The notes below the pieces were generated by a model. The model saw nothing but the letters and a program-made list of their open reading frames with translations, had not been told where the DNA came from and ran no database searches. A stretch of DNA of 64,000 nucleotides from Rhodoferax ferrireducens (GTDB lineage: Bacteria > Pseudomonadota > Gammaproteobacteria > Burkholderiales > Burkholderiaceae_C): positions 496,001 to 560,000 of the forward strand of contig NZ_QEII01000324.1 in NCBI RefSeq assembly GCF_003347515.1, written 5' to 3'. Below are positions 44,173-53,550 of the stretch, in pieces (position 1 is the first letter of the stretch; each line of letters opens with the position of its first letter). Position numbers and translations under genes: made by a program.

Positions 44173-45555
44173 ATGCAGTTTTCAGCTTCCATCTTCAAGG
44201 CCTATGACATACGCGGGGTCGTCCCTGGCACCATTGACGAGACGGTGGCCGAGGCGCTGGGCCGGGCCTTTGGCGCCGTGGCGCGCACTGAAGGCGAAAC
44301 CTGCGTCGCCGTGGGCCGTGACGGCCGGCTCAGCGGCGCTTCCTTGAGCGCGGCGCTGATGCGCGGTCTGGTCGCCGCCGGCGTGGACGTGATCGACATC
44401 GGCATGGTGACCACGCCCATGCTGTACTTTGCCGCCAACACCTTGTGCACCAGCGGCATCCAGGTCACTGGCAGCCACAACCCGAAAGACTACAACGGCT
44501 TCAAGATGGTGATGGCCGGGCGGGCGATTTACGGCGAAGAGATTCAGACTTTGCACCGCTTGATGGAAAGCGAGACCAAGTCGCTGTTGCCCCGTGGTCA
44601 AGTGCGCGCGGTTGATGTGTATGAGGCCTACCGGGAGCGCATCGTCGGCGACATCAAGCTGGCGCGACCGATGAAGATCGTGGTCGATTCCGGCAATGGC
44701 ATTGCCGGCGCCTCGGCCCCGGCCATTCTGCGGGCGCTGGGTTGCGAGGTGACCGAGCTGTTCAGCGAGGTCGATGGCAACTTCCCCAACCACCATCCCG
44801 ATCCGAGCAAGCCCGAGAACCTGCGCGACCTGATTGCCGCCCTGAAGACGAGCGATGCCGAACTCGGCCTGGCCTTCGACGGCGATGGCGACCGGCTGGG
44901 CATCGTCACCAAAGAGGGCAACAACATTTACCCTGACCGGCAGATGATGCTGTTCGCGCAGGATGTGCTGTCGCGCGTGCCGGGCGGCACCATTCTGTTT
45001 GACGTGAAGTGTTCGCAGCGCCTGGCGCCGGCCATTGAAGCCGCTGGCGGCAAACCCCTGATGTACAAGACCGGGCATTCGCTGATCAAGGCCAAGATGA
45101 AGGAAGTCAACTCGCCGCTGGGTGGCGAGATGAGTGGCCACATTTTCTTCAAGGAGCGCTGGTTTGGCTTTGACGACGGCACTTACGCCGGCGCGCGCCT
45201 GCTTGAGATTCTGAGCAAATCACCGGATGCCAATGCCGTGCTGGATGCCTTGCCGACCAGTTTTTCAACGCCCGAGTTGAACGTCGAATGCGCCGAAGGC
45301 GAGCCGCACACCCTGGTGGCGGAATTGATCGCGGCCGCGAACTTTGCCGAGCCCGCCGTGGTGACCACCATTGACGGCCTGCGCGTGGACTGGCCCGATG
45401 GCTTTGGGCTGATTCGTGCCTCCAACACCACGCCGGTGTTGGTGCTGCGTTTTGAAGGGCAGACACAGGAAGCCCTGCACCGCATCGAAGAAGCCATGTT
45501 GACACTCTTGCGCACGGTCAAGCCCGGCGCCAAAGTGGATCAGGCTGCGCATTGA
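44173..45555 (+). CDS. Phosphomannomutase/phosphoglucomutase
   Basis: A 460-residue alpha-D-phosphohexomutase. The phosphoserine loop is VTGSHNPKDYNGFKM near residue 105, the Mg2+ loop is FDGDGDRLGIV near 243, the sugar loop GEMSGHIFF near 320, and the phosphate loop RASNTTPVLVLRFEG near 415. It should interconvert mannose-6-P/mannose-1-P and glucose-6-P/glucose-1-P, feeding LPS and exopolysaccharide. The stop overlaps the waaC start (TTGA), so it is coupled to the LPS genes. Confidence 0.93.
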   Translation: MQFSASIFKAYDIRGVVPGTIDETVAEALGRAFGAVARTEGETCVAVGRDGRLSGASLSAALMRGLVAAGVDVIDIGMVTTPMLYFAANTLCTSGIQVTGSHNPKDYNGFKMVMAGRAIYGEEIQTLHRLMESETKSLLPRGQVRAVDVYEAYRERIVGDIKLARPMKIVVDSGNGIAGASAPAILRALGCEVTELFSEVDGNFPNHHPDPSKPENLRDLIAALKTSDAELGLAFDGDGDRLGIVTKEGNNIYPDRQMMLFAQDVLSRVPGGTILFDVKCSQRLAPAIEAAGGKPLMYKTGHSLIKAKMKEVNSPLGGEMSGHIFFKERWFGFDDGTYAGARLLEILSKSPDANAVLDALPTSFSTPELNVECAEGEPHTLVAELIAAANFAEPAVVTTIDGLRVDWPDGFGLIRASNTTPVLVLRFEGQTQEALHRIEEAMLTLLRTVKPGAKVDQAAH

Positions 45556-46607
45556 AGATACTGATCGTCAAGCTGTCCTCGCTTGGCGATGTGGTGCATG
45601 CCATGCCGGCGGTTCAGGACCTCCGGCAGGCTTTTCCCGCAGCGCAGATTGACTGGGTGGTGGAGCGTGGCTTTGCCCCGCTGGTGCAGCGCTGCGCCGG
45701 GGTGAATCGCGTCATCGCGTGTGAACTGCGGCGCTGGCGCAAGTCGCCCTTGTCACCGCAGACACGCCAGGCCTGGCGCGCCTTCAAGACCGAATTGCAG
45801 CGCGAGCACTATGACGCGGTCATCGATGTGCAGGGCCTGAGCAAGTCCGCGCTGCTGTCCTGGCTGGCGTTGTTAACGCCCCAGGGCAAGCGCTATGGCC
45901 TGGCCAACCAGACCGAAGGCTCCAGTTTCGAGGCGCCCGCGCGTTGGGTGGCGGATGTGGCAATTGCGCTGCCGCCGCACATTCACGCCGTGGCGCGTTC
46001 GCGTGAACTGTGTGCCCGTGCCTTGGGTTACGGCGTACCAAAAATACAGTCTTTTGGGCTTCTAGCCCAGGTGGATATAGCGCAAGTAGCTATTAATAAT
46101 GTAGCATCCAGTGCTACCACACCCAACGGTGTTGTGGCCCTGGTGCACGGCACCTCGCGGACCGACAAGCAGTGGCCGCTGCCCTGTTGGCAGGCTTTGG
46201 GCAAGCTGCTCAATGACAGCGGTTATGCCGTGGCCTTGCCGCATGGCAATGACGACGAGCAGCGAATGGCGCAGGAGATTGCCGCCCCGCTTGCGCGGGC
46301 CGTTGTCTGGCCCCGACTCGGGCTGGACGCCTTGAGCGACGCGCTGGCCACCTGCGCCGGTGTGGTCGGCGTGGACAGCGGCCTGAGTCACATCGCCGTG
46401 GCGCTGGATTTGCCCCATGTGCAGATCTACAACTTTGACACCGCTTGGCGCACCGGGCCGCAGTCCGCAGCCACTGGGTCGGGCGGCGCGGTGGGCCAGG
46501 GCGCACGCCAGTTGAGTGTGTTTGCCGATCCGACACCCTCTATCGACGCAGTCTGGCAGGCCTGGCTGGCCGTGTCCGGGCCTGACTCTGCAGTCAAGGT
46601 GGCATGA
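45552..46607 (+). CDS. waaC: LPS heptosyltransferase I
   Basis: A 351-residue GT9 glycosyltransferase that adds the first heptose to Kdo2-lipid A. It begins KILIVKLSSLGDVVHAMP, and the C-terminal donor site GVVGVDSGLSHIAVALDLP is characteristic. It starts with TTG at 45552, overlapping the stop of the mutase gene. Residues about 166-186 (FGLLAQVDIAQVAINNVA) are encoded by the dispersed repeat and fall between the two Rossmann lobes, where extra length is most easily tolerated. It overlaps waaA by 4 bases. Confidence 0.92.
   Translation: MKILIVKLSSLGDVVHAMPAVQDLRQAFPAAQIDWVVERGFAPLVQRCAGVNRVIACELRRWRKSPLSPQTRQAWRAFKTELQREHYDAVIDVQGLSKSALLSWLALLTPQGKRYGLANQTEGSSFEAPARWVADVAIALPPHIHAVARSRELCARALGYGVPKIQSFGLLAQVDIAQVAINNVASSATTPNGVVALVHGTSRTDKQWPLPCWQALGKLLNDSGYAVALPHGNDDEQRMAQEIAAPLARAVVWPRLGLDALSDALATCAGVVGVDSGLSHIAVALDLPHVQIYNFDTAWRTGPQSAATGSGGAVGQGARQLSVFADPTPSIDAVWQAWLAVSGPDSAVKVA
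46046..46110 (-). repeat. Dispersed ~60-bp repeat inside waaC
   Basis: On the minus strand this copy reads ATTATTAATAGCTACT, then TGCGCTATATCCACC and GGGCTAGAAGCCCAAAA. It is read in frame on the gene strand, in the same frame and orientation as in waaA and the FtsX-type permease. Confidence 0.75.
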
Positions 46608-47944
46608 CGCGCCTGCTGTATTCGCTTTTCATGCGGCTGGCCCAGCCGCTTCTGCGCCGCAAACTGCGCCAGCGCGGACGGCAGGAACCGGGCTATCTGG
46701 CCGCCATCGAGGAGCGCTTTGGGCACTACGCGGCTAGCGCTCCGGCGCGGCAGGGCATGACCGTCTGGGTTCACGCCGTGTCGCTCGGGGAAACGCGTGC
46801 CTGCGCCGTGCTGGTGTCGCGCCTGCGCCAGCAGCTGCCCGACATGCGCTTGCTGCTCACGCATGGCACGGCCACCGGGCGCGCCGAAGGCGCGAGCCTG
46901 TTGCAATCGGGTGACATCCAGAGCTGGCAGCCCTGGGACACGCCGGCGGCGGTGCAGCGTTTTCTCGACCATTTCAAGCCCTCCATCGGCATCCTGATGG
47001 AAACCGAAATCTGGCCCAATCTGGTGGCGGGGTGCCAGCGCAGGGGTGTGCCCCTGGTGCTGGCCAATGCCCGCCTGAGCGACAAATCCCTGCAACAGGC
47101 GCAGCGCCTGGCCTGGCTGGCACGCCCCGCCTACCGCAGCCTGAGGGCCGTGTGGGCGCAAACCCAGGCCGACGCCCAGCGCCTGACGCAACTCGGTGCC
47201 CCGGTGCAGGGCGTGTTTGGCAACCTCAAGTTTGACGCCACGCCCAACCCGGAGCAGCTGGCGACAGGCCGTGCCTGGGGAAGCCGGGCCGGCCGACCGG
47301 TGGTGATGTTTGCCAGCTCGCGCGAAGGCGAGGAAGAGATCTTGCTTCAATTTTTGGAATCACTCAGGCCTCTGGCCCCCGTAGGCAGTGTGCAGGTAGC
47401 TATTAACTCAATAGCAAATGACATTCAATGGCTGATTGTGCCGCGCCATCCGCAGCGCTTTGAGGCGGTGGCCGCCCTGATCGAACAGCATGGTTTTGCA
47501 GTCTCGCGCCGCAGCAACTGGGATGACGGGCCGATCAGGGGCGAGGCGGCCGATGCCAGCACGATCTGGCTGGGTGACTCGCTCGGTGAAATGGCGCTGT
47601 ATTACGGCCTGGCCGATGTCGCCTTGCTGGGGGGCAGCTTTGCGCCGCTGGGCGGTCAAAACCTGATCGAGGCCGCTGCCTGCGCCTGCCCAGTGGTGAT
47701 GGGGCCGTACACCTTCAATTTTGCCGAAGCCGCTGAACTGGCCGAGGCCGCCGGCGCCGCGCTGAGGGCGCCATCCTTGGCGGACGCGGTGGCGGTGGCA
47801 CAGACACTGGTGAGTGACCCGGCCGCGCACGCCGGTCGGGTCAATGCCGCTGCAGGCTTTTCACGCGCCCACCGCGGCGCCGTTGAAAAAACGGTCGCCG
47901 CCGTGGCGGCACTACTTGGCCAACAGGCCGTTGACGCTCTGTAA
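46604..47944 (+). CDS. waaA: 3-deoxy-D-manno-octulosonic acid transferase
   Basis: A 446-residue GT30 enzyme that transfers Kdo from CMP-Kdo to lipid A. VWVHAVSLGETRA (catalytic Glu region), METEIWPNLV, FASSREGEEEI and GGSFAPLGGQNLIEAAACACPVVMGP in part are diagnostic. An N-terminal hydrophobic stretch anchors it to the inner membrane. Residues about 250-271 (FLESLRPLAPVGSVQVAI) derive from the dispersed repeat and lie in the inter-domain region. Its 3' end overlaps the convergent tolC-type gene by 33 bases. Confidence 0.92.
   Translation: MTRLLYSLFMRLAQPLLRRKLRQRGRQEPGYLAAIEERFGHYAASAPARQGMTVWVHAVSLGETRACAVLVSRLRQQLPDMRLLLTHGTATGRAEGASLLQSGDIQSWQPWDTPAAVQRFLDHFKPSIGILMETEIWPNLVAGCQRRGVPLVLANARLSDKSLQQAQRLAWLARPAYRSLRAVWAQTQADAQRLTQLGAPVQGVFGNLKFDATPNPEQLATGRAWGSRAGRPVVMFASSREGEEEILLQFLESLRPLAPVGSVQVAINSIANDIQWLIVPRHPQRFEAVAALIEQHGFAVSRRSNWDDGPIRGEAADASTIWLGDSLGEMALYYGLADVALLGGSFAPLGGQNLIEAAACACPVVMGPYTFNFAEAAELAEAAGAALRAPSLADAVAVAQTLVSDPAAHAGRVNAAAGFSRAHRGAVEKTVAAVAALLGQQAVDAL
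47353..47417 (-). repeat. Dispersed ~60-bp repeat inside waaA
   Basis: On the minus strand this copy reads TGCTATTGAGTTAATAGCTACC, of which the AATAGCTAC core is shared, then TGCACACTGCC and GGGCCAGAGGCCTGAGTGATT. The coding strand reads it in the same frame as the waaC copy. Confidence 0.72.
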
Positions 47945-49243
47945 GTCCTCGGCCTTGAGCGTGCCGCTGGCCTGGCGCAGCCGCAATCCACCCACCAGTA
48001 CGTCATAGCGCGCCTTGGCCAGTTTGGCTTTGGTGTCGAATAACTGGCTTTGCGAGTTGAGCACGTCGATGTTGATGCGCACGCCCACCTGGTAGCCCAG
48101 CTTGTTGGCATCCAGCGCGCTCTGGCTGGAGGCTTCGGCCGCTTCCAGCGCCTTGACCTGACCCTGGCCCGACAGTACGCCGAAATAGGCGGTGCGGGTG
48201 CCCTGGGCGACGGAGCGTTTGGCGCCATCGAGGTCATTGCGGGCTTTTTCTTCCAGCGCCAGGGTTTCACGGATGCGGTTTTGCGTCGAGAAGCCGGCGA
48301 ACAAGGGCAGATTGAAGGACAGTCCGATGGCACCCGTGTTGACACGTGAGCTGCCGGTCGAACTGCTGCTGCCATTCACGTTGTTGATGGCGCTGTAGCT
48401 GGCGACCAGGTCCAGGGTCGGCTTGTGGCCGGCCTGCGCCTTTTGGGTCTCCAGCTGGGCGACATCCAGCGCGACCTGCGTCTGCTTGATGCTGGGGTGC
48501 TCGGCTTCGGATTGCTGAACCCAGATGTTGACATCGTCTGGCGCCAAGGGCGGCAAGGTCAGGGGGAGGGCCAAGGCCTGCGGTTGGGTATCACTTTTAC
48601 CCACCAACTGATCGAGCGCAATTCGCTTGACGCGCAGGTCGTTCTCAGCCGCAATTTCCTGGGCGATCACCAGGTCATGACGGGCCTGGGCCTCACGGGT
48701 GTCGGTGATGGTGGAGGTACCGACTTCAAAATTGCGCTTGGCGGAAGCCAGTTGCTCGCCTACCGCCGTTTTCTGGGCCTGCACAAAGGTCAGGCTGTCC
48801 TGTGAGGCGAGGACGTCAAAATAGGCTTGGCTGACGCGCACGATCAAGTCCTGATCGGCGACGGACAGCTGGGCCTGGGCGAGATCCACCTGCTTGAGGC
48901 CTTGCCGGTAACTGGCCCAGTTGCCTGGCCGGTACAGCGGCTGCGAGGCGCTCACGGTGGCGTTTTCGGTGCCAAAGCTGCGGTCGCTTGAGGGCGCCCC
49001 CTCGGGGCTGACTTCCTGCGTGGAGCGTGACGCCCCAACGGCCAGATTGGCGGTCGGCAGGATGGCCGCCTTGGCCTGATCTGCCCGGGCCAATGTGGCG
49101 TCGTACTGCGACTTGGCTGACTGATAGGAGGCATCAAAGGTCCGTGCCGATTCGTACAGTTCCACCAGACTTTGGGCACCCACAGGCAGGGCCAGCGCGG
49201 CGCTGACGGCCACAAACAGGGGTAGGAGACGGAACGAGTTCAT
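47912..49243 (-). CDS. TolC-family outer membrane efflux protein
   Basis: A 443-residue precursor with a signal peptide (about 1-24, ending GAQS) and two OEP repeats forming the alpha-barrel/beta-barrel channel. ASRSTQEVSPEG and QPLYRPGNWASYRQG in the first half and GLSFNLPLFAGFSTQNRI in the second are family landmarks. It is third in the unit pcm-rhodanese-tolC. The RND pump genes immediately upstream on the same strand lack their own outer channel, so this protein is the obvious partner, as in type I export systems. ATG 49243 opens the signal peptide. Confidence 0.9.
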   Translation of the reverse strand: MNSFRLLPLFVAVSAALALPVGAQSLVELYESARTFDASYQSAKSQYDATLARADQAKAAILPTANLAVGASRSTQEVSPEGAPSSDRSFGTENATVSASQPLYRPGNWASYRQGLKQVDLAQAQLSVADQDLIVRVSQAYFDVLASQDSLTFVQAQKTAVGEQLASAKRNFEVGTSTITDTREAQARHDLVIAQEIAAENDLRVKRIALDQLVGKSDTQPQALALPLTLPPLAPDDVNIWVQQSEAEHPSIKQTQVALDVAQLETQKAQAGHKPTLDLVASYSAINNVNGSSSSTGSSRVNTGAIGLSFNLPLFAGFSTQNRIRETLALEEKARNDLDGAKRSVAQGTRTAYFGVLSGQGQVKALEAAEASSQSALDANKLGYQVGVRINIDVLNSQSQLFDTKAKLAKARYDVLVGGLRLRQASGTLKAEDLQSVNGLLAK

Positions 49244-49309
49244 GAAGGGCCTTCGCGTTGTTTTTATCGACAAGGTATGACAGCAAATGGGGACGGTTCC
49301 ACCAGGGTT

Positions 49310-49651
49310 TCAATAGCTCGGAACGCTGGTGTCCAGCTCAGCCGACCAGGCGTGAATGCCCCCGGCAATATTCGCGACATGGACAAACCCCTGGGCTTGC
49401 AGGAACATGGCGACCTGCATGCTGCGGGCACCGTGGTGGCACAGGCAGGCAATGGGTTGATCGGGGTCAAGCTCATTCAGACGCGCTGTAATCACGCCCA
49501 TCGGAATGGTGAGCAACTCAAATCCGTCGGCCGTGACGCTTGCGACCCGCAACTCGGCGGGTTCGCGCACATCCAGCACGACAGGCGCACCATGGACGCG
49601 TGCCGTTTCCAGCCAGGCGGATAACTGAGAGGGACGAAATTGGGTAATCAT
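49310..49651 (-). CDS. Single-domain rhodanese-like protein
   Basis: A 113-residue rhodanese domain. The active cysteine lies in CLCHHGARSMQVA, with HHGARS as the active loop, preceded by VLDVREPAEL. It should carry persulphide sulphur to an acceptor. It lies 3 bases after pcm and 66 bases before the tolC-type gene, an arrangement seen often in beta-proteobacteria. The acceptor is not known. Confidence 0.9.
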   Translation of the reverse strand: MITQFRPSQLSAWLETARVHGAPVVLDVREPAELRVASVTADGFELLTIPMGVITARLNELDPDQPIACLCHHGARSMQVAMFLQAQGFVHVANIAGGIHAWSAELDTSVPSY

Positions 49652-49654
49652 GGG

Positions 49655-50308
49655 TTAAAAGTGAAAATGGGAGGGTTCGGGGAAGTTGAGCAGGCGCGGT
49701 GCCACGGTGTCCCAGGGTTGGCTGGTTTTGAAATCGGCCTCACCGGTGCGGGTCACAATCGTGGCGCGCATCACCGGCTCTTCACCCACGATGGCGATGA
49801 GGCGACCGCCCACCTTGAGGTTCGCAAGCAGCGCTTGCGGCACCTCGGCGACCGAGCCACTCAGCATGATGACGTCGAATGGGCCTTCTGCGGGCGCGCC
49901 TTTGGCCCCGTCAAATTGGCGGACCTCGGCGTTGTGGATGCCGGCTTTCTGCAGATTCGTGCGGGCCATGGCGGCCAGTTCCGGATTGACTTCCAGCGAA
50001 ATCACGCGCTGGGCCCGGTGCGCCAGCAGTGCCGCCATGTAGCCCGAGCCGGCGCCGATTTCCAGTACCTTCTCATGTTTTTGAACTGCGGCGTCCTGCA
50101 GCATGCGGGCCTCAAGGCGTGGCGCGAGCATGCACTGGCCATGGCCCAATGGAATTTCCATGTCCGCAAACGCCAGGGCACGGTAAACCAAGGGGACAAA
50201 GTCCTCACGCTTGACCACCGACAACAGGTGCAGCACGTCTGCATCCAAAACGTCCCAGGGACGAATTTGTTGTTCGATCATGTTGAAGCGGGCTTGTTCA
50301 AAGTTCAT
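49655..50308 (-). CDS. pcm: Protein-L-isoaspartate O-methyltransferase
   Basis: A 217-residue SAM-dependent methyltransferase that repairs isoaspartyl residues in aged proteins. It has RFNMIEQQIRPWDVLD at the N-terminus and EIGAGSGYMAALLAH as the SAM motif, with the post-motif VISLEVNPEL and the RLIAIVGEEPVM region. The length and motifs are normal. It heads the pcm-rhodanese-tolC unit. Confidence 0.9.
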   Translation of the reverse strand: MNFEQARFNMIEQQIRPWDVLDADVLHLLSVVKREDFVPLVYRALAFADMEIPLGHGQCMLAPRLEARMLQDAAVQKHEKVLEIGAGSGYMAALLAHRAQRVISLEVNPELAAMARTNLQKAGIHNAEVRQFDGAKGAPAEGPFDVIMLSGSVAEVPQALLANLKVGGRLIAIVGEEPVMRATIVTRTGEADFKTSQPWDTVAPRLLNFPEPSHFHF

Positions 50309-50349
50309 TCAGGTACTCCAGGGGGTATGTTAACCGATTGTGTAAAATT

Positions 50350-53300
50350 TTACCCGGCCGGGCTTTCAACAGAATTTCTTTGCGTCTTGGGTTGCGCGCC
50401 CCAGCGCCGGCGCAGCCATTGGGCCAAATCGTCCATATAGCAGTACACCACGGGAACCACCACCAAAGTCAGCAAGGACGAAGTAATGACCCCGCCAATC
50501 ACGGCCTGGCCCATGGGGGCGCGCATTTCAGCGCCTTCGGTCAGGGCAAAGGCCAGCGGCACCATGCCAAAAATCATCGCCAGCGTGGTCATCAAAATTG
50601 GCCGTAGGCGCACCCGGGCCGCCATCAGCAGGGCCTCGTTGCGGGCCAGCCCATCCGCTTGCGCCCGGATGGCAAAGTCCACCAGCAAAATGGCGTTCTT
50701 GGTGACCAGACCCATCAGCATCACCACGCCGATCACCGAGAACATCGACAGGGTCGAATTGAACATCATCAGCGCCAGCACCACCCCGATCAGGGTCAGG
50801 GGCAGCGCCGTCATCAGCGCCAGCGGTTGCAGAAAGCTCTTGAACTGGCTGGCCAGAATCATGTAGATGAACACCACCGCCAGCACCAGTGCCGAGATGG
50901 CGTAGCCAAAGGCTTCTGCCATGTCCTTGGTGGAGCCGCTGAACTTGTAGCTGTAGCCCGGCGGCAGGGCGATGCTGTCCATGGCGGTTTTGATGTCGGC
51001 TGACACCTCACCGGCCGAGCGGCCCGACACGTTGGCGCTGATCGCCACTTCGCGCGTCATGTCGCGCCGGTTGATCTGATTGGGCCCGGTCGACTCCCGC
51101 ACCGTGGCCACTTGGTTGAGCCGCACGATGCGCGCACTGCCGTCGGCGTTGCTGCCCACGGGGAAGGGCAGCATGGCCATGTCGGCCGGGCTGTTGCGTG
51201 CCTGTGGTGCCAAGCGCACGTTGACGTCGTAGGTCTGGTCGTCCGGTGCGCGCCAGTTGCCCACGGTTTGCCCGGCCACCAGGGTGCGCAGGGCCGAGCC
51301 AATCTGCGCCACGCTCAGGCCCAGGTCGGAGGCGACGTCGCGCTTGACGTCCACATCCAGTGTCGGTTTATTCGGTTTCACGCTGGAGTCCAGATCCACC
51401 AGGCCCGGAATGTTGCGGATCTTGTCCATCGCCAGTTGGGTCAAACGCCCCAGCTCCGACGTATCCGCACCTTGGATCGAAAACAGAATCTGCTTTTGCC
51501 CGCCGACGGAGTCAAGCAGGCCGACATGGGTGACCGTGATGCCGGGCACTAGTCTGAGCCGTTCCCGCAGGACGAGTGACATGGCGTCCACGCTAATGTT
51601 GCGCGCCTTGCGGTCCACCAGCCGGATGTAAATGCTGGCGTACATCTTTCCCTGCGCGTTGCCGGTGTTGAGGGTCGAGAGGGTATAGCGCACCTCGGGG
51701 AACTCGCGAATGATGGCTTCCACCTGCCGCGTTCGGGCTTCGGTGACCTCCAGCGAGGAGCCGACCGGGGTATTGAAGCTCAGCGTTGTTTCCGAGAAGT
51801 CGGCCTTGGGAACGAATTCGGTGCCCAAGAGCGGCACCATGAAAATGCTGCCAATGAAGATGGCCAGCGCCAGCCCGACCGTGGCCAGCTTGTGCCCCAG
51901 GGCCCAGCGCAGAATGCCTTGATAGGTGTCGGCCAGGCTGTCGGTGGCCTGGTCAAACCAGCCGGTCACGCGGCCGATGGTCTTGTCGTACAAGGTGACA
52001 GGAACCCAGGGCTTGCCGTCGGCGCCCAGACTGCGGCGACTGTGGTCTTCAATGCTGGGGTCATGCCAGATGCTGGACAGCATCGGGTCCAGCGTGAAGC
52101 TGACGAACATTGAAATCAGCACGGCGGCCACGATGGTGATGCCGAACTCGTGAAAAAACTTGCCGATGATGCCGCCCATAAAGCCAATCGGCATGAACAC
52201 GGCGACGATGGACAGGGTGGTGGCCAGCACCGCCATGCCAATTTCCTGCGTGCCATCCAGCGAGGCCTGGTAGACGTTTTTGCCCATCTGCACGTGGCGC
52301 ACGATGTTTTCGCGCACCACGATGGCGTCGTCGATCAGCAGGCCGACGCACAGGCTCAGCGCCATCAGCGTGATCATGTTGATGGTGAAGCCAAACAGGT
52401 TCATGAAGAAGAACGTGCCGATCAGCGCAATCGGCAAGGTCAGGCCGGTGATCACGGTGGAGCGCCACGAGTTCAGGAACAGGAACACGATCAGCACGGT
52501 CAGCAAAGCGCCTTCGATCAGCGTGCGGCGCACGTTCTGCACCGATACGCGAATCTGGCGCGAGCCATCGGTGATCTGCTCCAGCCGCACGCCTGGTGGC
52601 AGCTGGGTTTGCATCTCGGCCAGGGTTTTTTGCAGGCCGTCCACCACGGCAATGGTGTTTTCGTCCTGCGACTTCTGCACGTTGAGCAAAAGCGTGCGCT
52701 GCCCGTTGTACAGCGCCAGGCTCTCGACCTCCTGGGCGCCGTCGGTGACGCGCGCCAGCTGATCGACGCGTACGGGCGCACCATTCTTGCGGGCCACGAT
52801 GATCTGGCCGAAATCTTCCGGCCGCTGCATGCGGGCGGTGATCTGGATCACGCGCTCCTGCTCCGCTGAGCGAATGGCGCCCACCGGCAAGTCCTGGTTC
52901 TCATTGCGCACGGCGGATACAACCTGGTCCGGTGTGATGCCAAAGGATTCCAGGGCCTGCGGGTTCAGATAGACATTGATTTCCCGCTTGGTGCCGCCGA
53001 CCAGGGTGACGGAGCCGACACCCCGCACGTTCTCCAGCCGCTTCTTGAAGGTCTGCTCGGCCCAGTTGGTCAGCTCCACGGCGCTCATCGGTTTGCCCGC
53101 GCCTGCCTGTTCATGGGGAAGTACGGCGACGGACCAGATGGCGCGCGCGGAGGGGTCAAAGCGCAGCACGCGCGGCTCCTTGACTTCGGTGCGCAAGTTG
53201 GGCCGGATGGCGGCTACCTTTTCGCGCACATCGTCAGCGGCCTTGCGCCCGTCGATGTGCAAACCAAACTCGATGATGACTACCGACTGGCCTTCGTAAC

Positions 53301-53550
53301 TGCGCGAGGTCAGGGCGTTGATGCCGGCAATGCCGTTGACGCCTTCTTCAATTTTCTTGGAGACTTCGCTCTCCACAATCTCGGGCGAGGCACCCGGATA
53401 GTCGGCGGTCACCACCACCACGGGAAAGTCGATGTTGGGGAACTGGTCGACCTGCAGGCGTTGCAGGGAGAACAGACCCAGCACCACCAGGGCCAGCATG
53501 ACCATGGTGGCGAAGACCGGGTTTTTCAGACTGACGCGTGTGAACCACAT
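50350..53550 (-). CDS. RND multidrug efflux pump, inner membrane subunit
   Basis: A 1066-residue AcrB-type proton antiporter with twelve membrane helices and two large periplasmic loops. The N-terminus has VFATMVMLALVVLGLFSLQRL, and helix 4 has GLLIDDAIVVRENIVRH, which keeps the Asp-Asp pair used for proton relay. The second half repeats the fold (MLMGLVTKNAILLVDFAIRAQ in part). It starts one base after the adaptor stop. With the adaptor and the TolC-type channel downstream it should form a tripartite drug or solvent exporter. Confidence 0.94.
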   Translation of the reverse strand: MWFTRVSLKNPVFATMVMLALVVLGLFSLQRLQVDQFPNIDFPVVVVTADYPGASPEIVESEVSKKIEEGVNGIAGINALTSRSYEGQSVVIIEFGLHIDGRKAADDVREKVAAIRPNLRTEVKEPRVLRFDPSARAIWSVAVLPHEQAGAGKPMSAVELTNWAEQTFKKRLENVRGVGSVTLVGGTKREINVYLNPQALESFGITPDQVVSAVRNENQDLPVGAIRSAEQERVIQITARMQRPEDFGQIIVARKNGAPVRVDQLARVTDGAQEVESLALYNGQRTLLLNVQKSQDENTIAVVDGLQKTLAEMQTQLPPGVRLEQITDGSRQIRVSVQNVRRTLIEGALLTVLIVFLFLNSWRSTVITGLTLPIALIGTFFFMNLFGFTINMITLMALSLCVGLLIDDAIVVRENIVRHVQMGKNVYQASLDGTQEIGMAVLATTLSIVAVFMPIGFMGGIIGKFFHEFGITIVAAVLISMFVSFTLDPMLSSIWHDPSIEDHSRRSLGADGKPWVPVTLYDKTIGRVTGWFDQATDSLADTYQGILRWALGHKLATVGLALAIFIGSIFMVPLLGTEFVPKADFSETTLSFNTPVGSSLEVTEARTRQVEAIIREFPEVRYTLSTLNTGNAQGKMYASIYIRLVDRKARNISVDAMSLVLRERLRLVPGITVTHVGLLDSVGGQKQILFSIQGADTSELGRLTQLAMDKIRNIPGLVDLDSSVKPNKPTLDVDVKRDVASDLGLSVAQIGSALRTLVAGQTVGNWRAPDDQTYDVNVRLAPQARNSPADMAMLPFPVGSNADGSARIVRLNQVATVRESTGPNQINRRDMTREVAISANVSGRSAGEVSADIKTAMDSIALPPGYSYKFSGSTKDMAEAFGYAISALVLAVVFIYMILASQFKSFLQPLALMTALPLTLIGVVLALMMFNSTLSMFSVIGVVMLMGLVTKNAILLVDFAIRAQADGLARNEALLMAARVRLRPILMTTLAMIFGMVPLAFALTEGAEMRAPMGQAVIGGVITSSLLTLVVVPVVYCYMDDLAQWLRRRWGAQPKTQRNSVESPAG

